Assembly (NCBI GenBank): GCA_902479835.1
Contig: CABSQC010000017.1
Location: 1 to 11,208, forward strand
Length of the DNA stretch: 11,208 nt
Source of the DNA: an uncultured Streptococcus sp.
GTDB lineage: Bacteria > Bacillota > Bacilli > Lactobacillales > Streptococcaceae
Reading direction: 5' to 3'
Numbering within the stretch: the first letter of the stretch is position 1; every line of letters begins with the position of its first letter. Position numbers and translations under genes: made by a program. Of the stretch, positions 7,663-11,208 are shown piece by piece. Under the pieces are notes generated by a model. The model searched no databases and was not told the origin of the DNA. It worked only from the letters and a program-made list of their open reading frames with translations.

Positions 7663-10600
7663 AAGCTTGATTCAATTTCCTTTGTTTGAGTAAACTTCTT
7701 TGGAATGAAGATATTGGCGACCGCCAAAAGTCCGAAGAAGACCAACAATCCGAAGAAGACGCCGATACCGGCTGTTTGTCCATCAAAGTAACCCGCAAAC
7801 TGTCCTTCTAAAATAGAAAGGAGGTTGACATTTTTCACCAGTGCTGGAAGGCCTGACAAGGTCGCGGTCGTTCCGATCGCGCTTGATAGGTAGACATAAC
7901 TGATCAACATGAAGAAGGCCAGTCCCATTCCAATCACACGGAAGTGTTTCAAGAGGAGGTATTGCAGTTGTACCAATACAAAGCTTGCTAGAACCGCTAA
8001 GAATACCCATGAAGGCACATATTCACGACCAACAGAGAGTTGAATACTTGAAATCATTCCGATCACCAGTCCAAGGATGAGAGAAAGTCCCACAAGGACA
8101 CCGACAGACAAGAGATCAGACTCTTGCAAGCGATCCAATTTGAAACGATCCTTAACCTTGCGAATGATTGGCTGAGTCGCAAAGAGATAAGCTGTAAAGA
8201 GGCTCAAGATTTCTAGCATAAAGATCCAGATAAATGGACGGTAAACATTGATGGTCGCTTTCACAGAAGTAGATTTCTCTGCAACTGGATTTGACAAGAA
8301 ATCGAGCAAGACTTCATTTGGCACTCCATTTTCATAGGCATTGTTGAAGACTTTACGGAAGGCTTCGACGAAGTTCCCGTTTTCAGACAATTCCTTATCG
8401 AATTCACCCATCAAGCTCTCTGCATTGCTAGACAATTTCTCTGTATTGCCTTGGGCTCTTTCCAATTCTTTGTTCAATTGGCTAAAAATTTCATTGGTAG
8501 AGTTGGCAGCGTCCACATTGCTACGAGATGAACTCTTAACACCTTCTGTCGAAGTCAACAAGGAGGTGTATTCAGAACCAAGAGCTGACAAGTCTGCATC
8601 CGTCTTGGTTTGAGCTTCCGTAACGGTTGCTTGTGCAGTTGAGATAGCCTCTAAGCGTTTTTGAAGGTCTGCATACTGCGTCAATTGATCGTTGATATTT
8701 TGGGTTAAATCCTTGTTAGTGTTTTCGATTGCTGCAAGGTTAGCCTGCAATTGTGGTCCCAAGTCTTGCAACTGTTTAAGTGTGCCATCTAACTGAGCTT
8801 TCACACTATTCGTAGCATCCCCAGATTCATCCGTTTCAATACTCTTACGGTAGTCCTTTATGTTACTTGAAACAGCAGCCTTCACGATGTCGACCAAAGC
8901 GTTTGTCAAATCCATATCCTCGATTGGATCATAGAGCGAATGACGAACATGGCTGTCATCTTCTGGATAGTAGGCATCGATCAATGCTCCTGCGCGTTGA
9001 TAATCCAAGGCAATTTCACTGGCTTTCGACGCGTAGTTAGCGACAGCTGTTTTCAATTCATCTGCTGATACCGTCACACTGGTTGAAGAAACCCCATTCA
9101 CAAGAACTTCAACATCAATTGCGCTTGGCATAGCTCCTCCATCTTCAGCGAGGTGAATTTGGATTTGTTTGCCATCTTTCAGTTCGACTTCCTGCTCGCC
9201 GCTACCTGCATAAGTCTGTCCATCATAGGTCCAAGTATCAACCTTGACTCCTGCTGGCACTTGGATGCTAACCTTCTGTTTTCCAGATTTAGCATTGAGA
9301 ACATTCGCAACTGCCGTTGATTTGGCATCTACTTCTGCAGCCAAAGTTTTTAATTCATCAGCATTTCCATTTGCTTTCGCCATCGTCCCAGCAAAAGCAC
9401 TATCAAAATTAATCGCTGCGTTGAGATTCCCATACTTATTCAGATTCAGACTAGCAGGGTCTAAAGACGGAAGTTTTTCAATCGCTTGACGAATGTCATC
9501 ATCCGCTTTATCTCGAGCCTTGCTGATAGTTTCGATTTTTGGTTTTCCAAGCAAGGTACGAAGAGTGACTTTGTCTCCTTCTTTTAGACCATAGTAGTCA
9601 AGGATCTTCGCTTTTACAGAAGACTCGATGTTATTTTCGTGCTCATCTAATTTGTCGCGTTCTGCCTTGATCCCTTTTTCGAGGTCTGCCACACGATCAT
9701 TCACATCTTTTGTCAAGCCTGCATAGGTCTTGGTCCCTGAAGCATCTCCTTCTGTTTCAGTTGGTTGACTCAATTGTTTGGTAATTGCTTCTTGGTTTTG
9801 TTGTAGATTTTTATACAACTCTTGGGTCTTTTCACTGACAACAGACTGGTTCATAGACATCAGCTGGTTCATGAACTCTTCATGGCTAATTTTATCCTCA
9901 GAGCGTTGTTTGATCAATGTGTCGAAGTTTTGACCGTACTGATCCTGAGATTGGGTCAACTGATCAAAAGCCTGGGTATAAGACTCAAGAACTGTCTTCA
10001 AAGCATTGTTCGACTCGACAGATGATGTCGACAAGCTATAGAGACTCGGGAAGATATTTTTGGAATCTAAAGCCGAATCCAGCAAGTTGCTTCGGTAAGA
10101 ACCAATGTTGGTCGATTGGATCTTGTTACTTGTCTCCACGTTTTTCTGAGCTGTATAAAGGTTGCTTAGAATGCTGACCATATACATATCAACCAATTGG
10201 CTATTCAAGTCTGAAACGATATCTTTAGCGACTTTATTGGCCTCGTTCTCAACCTGAGAATTTCCGGCCGCATTAACCTTATATGTCACCGTGGTCTTCT
10301 CTGCATTGACTGCGTTCACTTCCAAGACCTTCTCTGAGAAGTCACTTGGAATGACGATCATCAACTGGTACTTGCCATCTGCAAGCCCTGACTCAGCAGC
10401 TCCACGAGGGAGTACAGACCAGTTTTGCGAATTATCCCGTTCGATATTCTTTACATAGCTAGCCCCAAGGTTGTATTCTTTATCATTCAGTTTAACCGCC
10501 TTGTCTTCATTGACCACCGCAATATTGAGCTTGGTGTTTTCTGTCGTTTGTACGGTCTTAGCTTCGTTTTGCTTTTGGTCCTTTTGAACCGTCGTATAAA

Positions 10601-10682
10601 GCCCCACTACAGATCCCATCAAAAGGAGTACAACTGCGCTCTGACCAATGTATTTTAACCATTTTTTATTTTTAACTTCCAT
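7659..10682 (-). CDS. esaA: EsaA, large polytopic membrane protein of T7SSb (YhgE/Pip family)
   Basis: The 1007-residue protein has one N-terminal membrane helix (about 10-30), a very large extracytoplasmic region (about 31-812), and about five C-terminal membrane helices from about 815 onward (VYRPFIWIFMLEILSLFTAYLF; LLSVGVLVGLSLILGLVIGM; WVFLAVLASFVLVQLQYLLL; GLAFFMLISYVYL; IGVFFGLLVFFGLLAVANIFI). The extracellular part is rich in coiled-coil patterns, with a beta-rich stretch near residues 470-500. This is the YhgE/Pip architecture; Pip was first known as a phage receptor in lactococci. In the Ess system EsaA is thought to extend through the cell wall as part of the channel. The ATG at 10682 is preceded by AAGGA. 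The gene follows two stem-loops after esxA and overlaps essA by 4 nt. Confidence 0.95.
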   Translation of the reverse strand: MEVKNKKWLKYIGQSAVVLLLMGSVVGLYTTVQKDQKQNEAKTVQTTENTKLNIAVVNEDKAVKLNDKEYNLGASYVKNIERDNSQNWSVLPRGAAESGLADGKYQLMIVIPSDFSEKVLEVNAVNAEKTTVTYKVNAAGNSQVENEANKVAKDIVSDLNSQLVDMYMVSILSNLYTAQKNVETSNKIQSTNIGSYRSNLLDSALDSKNIFPSLYSLSTSSVESNNALKTVLESYTQAFDQLTQSQDQYGQNFDTLIKQRSEDKISHEEFMNQLMSMNQSVVSEKTQELYKNLQQNQEAITKQLSQPTETEGDASGTKTYAGLTKDVNDRVADLEKGIKAERDKLDEHENNIESSVKAKILDYYGLKEGDKVTLRTLLGKPKIETISKARDKADDDIRQAIEKLPSLDPASLNLNKYGNLNAAINFDSAFAGTMAKANGNADELKTLAAEVDAKSTAVANVLNAKSGKQKVSIQVPAGVKVDTWTYDGQTYAGSGEQEVELKDGKQIQIHLAEDGGAMPSAIDVEVLVNGVSSTSVTVSADELKTAVANYASKASEIALDYQRAGALIDAYYPEDDSHVRHSLYDPIEDMDLTNALVDIVKAAVSSNIKDYRKSIETDESGDATNSVKAQLDGTLKQLQDLGPQLQANLAAIENTNKDLTQNINDQLTQYADLQKRLEAISTAQATVTEAQTKTDADLSALGSEYTSLLTSTEGVKSSSRSNVDAANSTNEIFSQLNKELERAQGNTEKLSSNAESLMGEFDKELSENGNFVEAFRKVFNNAYENGVPNEVLLDFLSNPVAEKSTSVKATINVYRPFIWIFMLEILSLFTAYLFATQPIIRKVKDRFKLDRLQESDLLSVGVLVGLSLILGLVIGMISSIQLSVGREYVPSWVFLAVLASFVLVQLQYLLLKHFRVIGMGLAFFMLISYVYLSSAIGTTATLSGLPALVKNVNLLSILEGQFAGYFDGQTAGIGVFFGLLVFFGLLAVANIFIPKKFTQTKEIESSL

Positions 10683-10711
10683 ACCTTTTCCTTTTTCTAA
10701 TTCATAGATAC

Positions 10712-10750
10712 AAAATAGGGGTTAGGAATTAAGAATCTAACCCCTATTTT
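10712..10750 (-). terminator. Second stem-loop between esxA and esaA, rho-independent type
   Basis: The arms AAAATAGGGGTTAG (10712-10725) and CTAACCCCTATTTT (10737-10750) pair perfectly over 14 bp around an 11-nt loop. The T run on the outer side makes it look like a terminator in either direction. It sits 29 nt before the esaA start. With an upstream hairpin it could reduce read-through from esxA into the machine genes. Confidence 0.75.
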
Positions 10751-10759
10751 CTATATATC

Positions 10760-10802
10760 AAAAGACAAAAGGGTGATCTACCTACAAGAAGTAAGATCAC
10801 CT
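10760..10802 (-). terminator. First stem-loop directly after esxA
   Basis: On the minus strand GGTGATCT pairs with AGATCACC (plus-strand arms 10772-10779 and 10794-10801), with an inner 3-bp TAC/GTA extension and a 3-nt bulge. The transcript then reads CTTTTGTCTTTT (10760-10771), an interrupted U-rich tail. It lies 12 nt after the esxA stop, as expected for an esxA terminator. Confidence 0.72.
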
Positions 10803-10813
10803 CCAAGACTATC

Positions 10814-11101
10814 TTAGTGGATTTGTGCAGCGATATCTTGGTCAGTTTGTTCAACGATATCAGCAACTTTGATCAATTGAGCGTTGATGTCTTCCAACAA
10901 TTGAGCGAATTGTTTGATTTTTGGAGACAATTCGTTGAATTGTGCTTCAAAGCTATCAAATGCAGATCCATCCCAGTTTGCGTCGATGACTTGTTGTTCA
11001 TGAGTCAAAGTGTTAAGGATTTGATCGATTTCTTGAGAACCTTGTGCATAGCGTTGTGCTGATTGACGTAGTTCTTCTGGAGTTAATTTAATTTGAGCCA
11101 T
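10814..11101 (-). CDS. esxA: EsxA, WXG100 secreted protein
   Basis: This 95-residue protein has the WXG100 layout of two helices joined by a W-D-G turn at residues 43-45. The start MAQIKLTPEELRQSAQRYAQ and the stretch QFNELSPKIKQFAQLLEDI closely follow the S. aureus EsxA pattern. Members form antiparallel helical hairpin dimers, are exported by EssC and are needed for secretion of other substrates. There is no signal peptide, and the C-terminal tail (EQTDQDIAAQIH) lacks a clear YxxxD/E export signal, as in S. aureus EsxA. The ATG at 11101 has AAAGGAG with AGGAG 6 nt upstream. The gene is monocistronic-looking, separated from esaA by 131 nt with two stem-loops, which fits high expression of a small abundant substrate. 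Confidence 0.96.
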   Translation of the reverse strand: MAQIKLTPEELRQSAQRYAQGSQEIDQILNTLTHEQQVIDANWDGSAFDSFEAQFNELSPKIKQFAQLLEDINAQLIKVADIVEQTDQDIAAQIH

Positions 11102-11107
11102 ATGTTT

Positions 11108-11114
11108 CTCCTTT
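11108..11114 (-). promoter_or_regulatory. Ribosome binding site of esxA
   Basis: AAAGGAG on the minus strand ends 6 nt before the ATG at 11101, a standard strong streptococcal Shine-Dalgarno site that fixes the esxA start. Confidence 0.85.
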
Positions 11115-11126
11115 TGGGCTGATACC

Positions 11127-11132
11127 CTTATA
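11127..11132 (-). promoter_or_regulatory. Possible -10 element of the esxA promoter
   Basis: TATAAG on the minus strand follows a run of seven A and lies 25 nt before the esxA ATG. The region 17 nt upstream reads AAATGT, which does not match TTGACA, so either an activator helps or the true promoter is elsewhere, including beyond the window edge. Confidence 0.35.
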
Positions 11133-11150
11133 TTTTTTTCATAAACAATA

Positions 11151-11175
11151 CATTTTAGTACGAATTAGTAAAATG
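11151..11175 (-). promoter_or_regulatory. Inverted repeat upstream of esxA, possible operator
   Basis: The arms CATTTTAGTA (11151-11160) and TAGTAAAATG (11166-11175) match in 9 of 10 positions around a 5-nt centre. The repeat covers the place where the -35 box of the candidate promoter should lie. Its size suits binding by a dimeric regulator, but AT-rich symmetry can arise by chance and no regulator gene is in the window. Confidence 0.35.
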
Positions 11176-11208
11176 CCAGATAACTGTATATTTTACCTTT
11201 CCCTCCCC

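Noticed and set aside
10734..10761. A possible esaA promoter, TTGATA and TAGATT with 16-nt spacing
   Set aside because: The -10 matches only 4 of 6 positions and overlaps the terminator arm; AT-rich sequence yields such matches often. Kept only as an alternative in the stem-loop finding.
10683..10813. A small RNA gene in the esxA-esaA gap
   Set aside because: The structure is fully explained by two terminator-like hairpins, and no separate promoter is evident.

Overview
The window carries a type VIIb (Ess/WXG100) protein secretion locus from a Firmicute, most likely a Streptococcus of the viridans type. The gene order, the small single-WXG100 EsxA, the streptococcal-looking Shine-Dalgarno sites and the moderate GC content all fit. 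The species cannot be fixed from the sequence alone. Every gene lies on the minus strand, so transcription runs from high to low coordinates, and no credible plus-strand gene was found.

Layout in transcription order: a 107-base upstream region with a possible -10 box and an inverted repeat (11102-11208); esxA (WXG100 substrate); two consecutive stem-loops in the esxA-esaA gap; then esaA (large multi-pass membrane protein), essA (small membrane protein), esaB (ubiquitin-like), essB (pseudokinase-like membrane protein) and essC (FtsK/SpoIIIE-type motor). After essC come a 127-residue helical protein and the first 290 residues of a probable LXG-type effector, which runs off the left edge. From esaA onward the genes overlap or lie within about 10 nt of each other, so they look like one translationally coupled transcription unit.

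How the parts fit together: EsaA, EssA, EssB and EssC would form the membrane export machine, with EsaB as a cytoplasmic accessory. EsxA is the conserved small secreted protein. The 127-residue protein is placed like a targeting partner for the LXG-like effector behind it. The toxin domain and any immunity gene lie beyond base 1.

The most interesting signal is a sharp base-composition change inside essC near 2760-2800. Everything from there to the left edge (EssC D2 and D3, the 127-residue gene and the effector) is AT-rich, while the EssC N-terminal half, EssB and EsaB are richer in GC. I infer a mosaic essC in which the substrate-facing half of the motor was exchanged together with its cargo genes.
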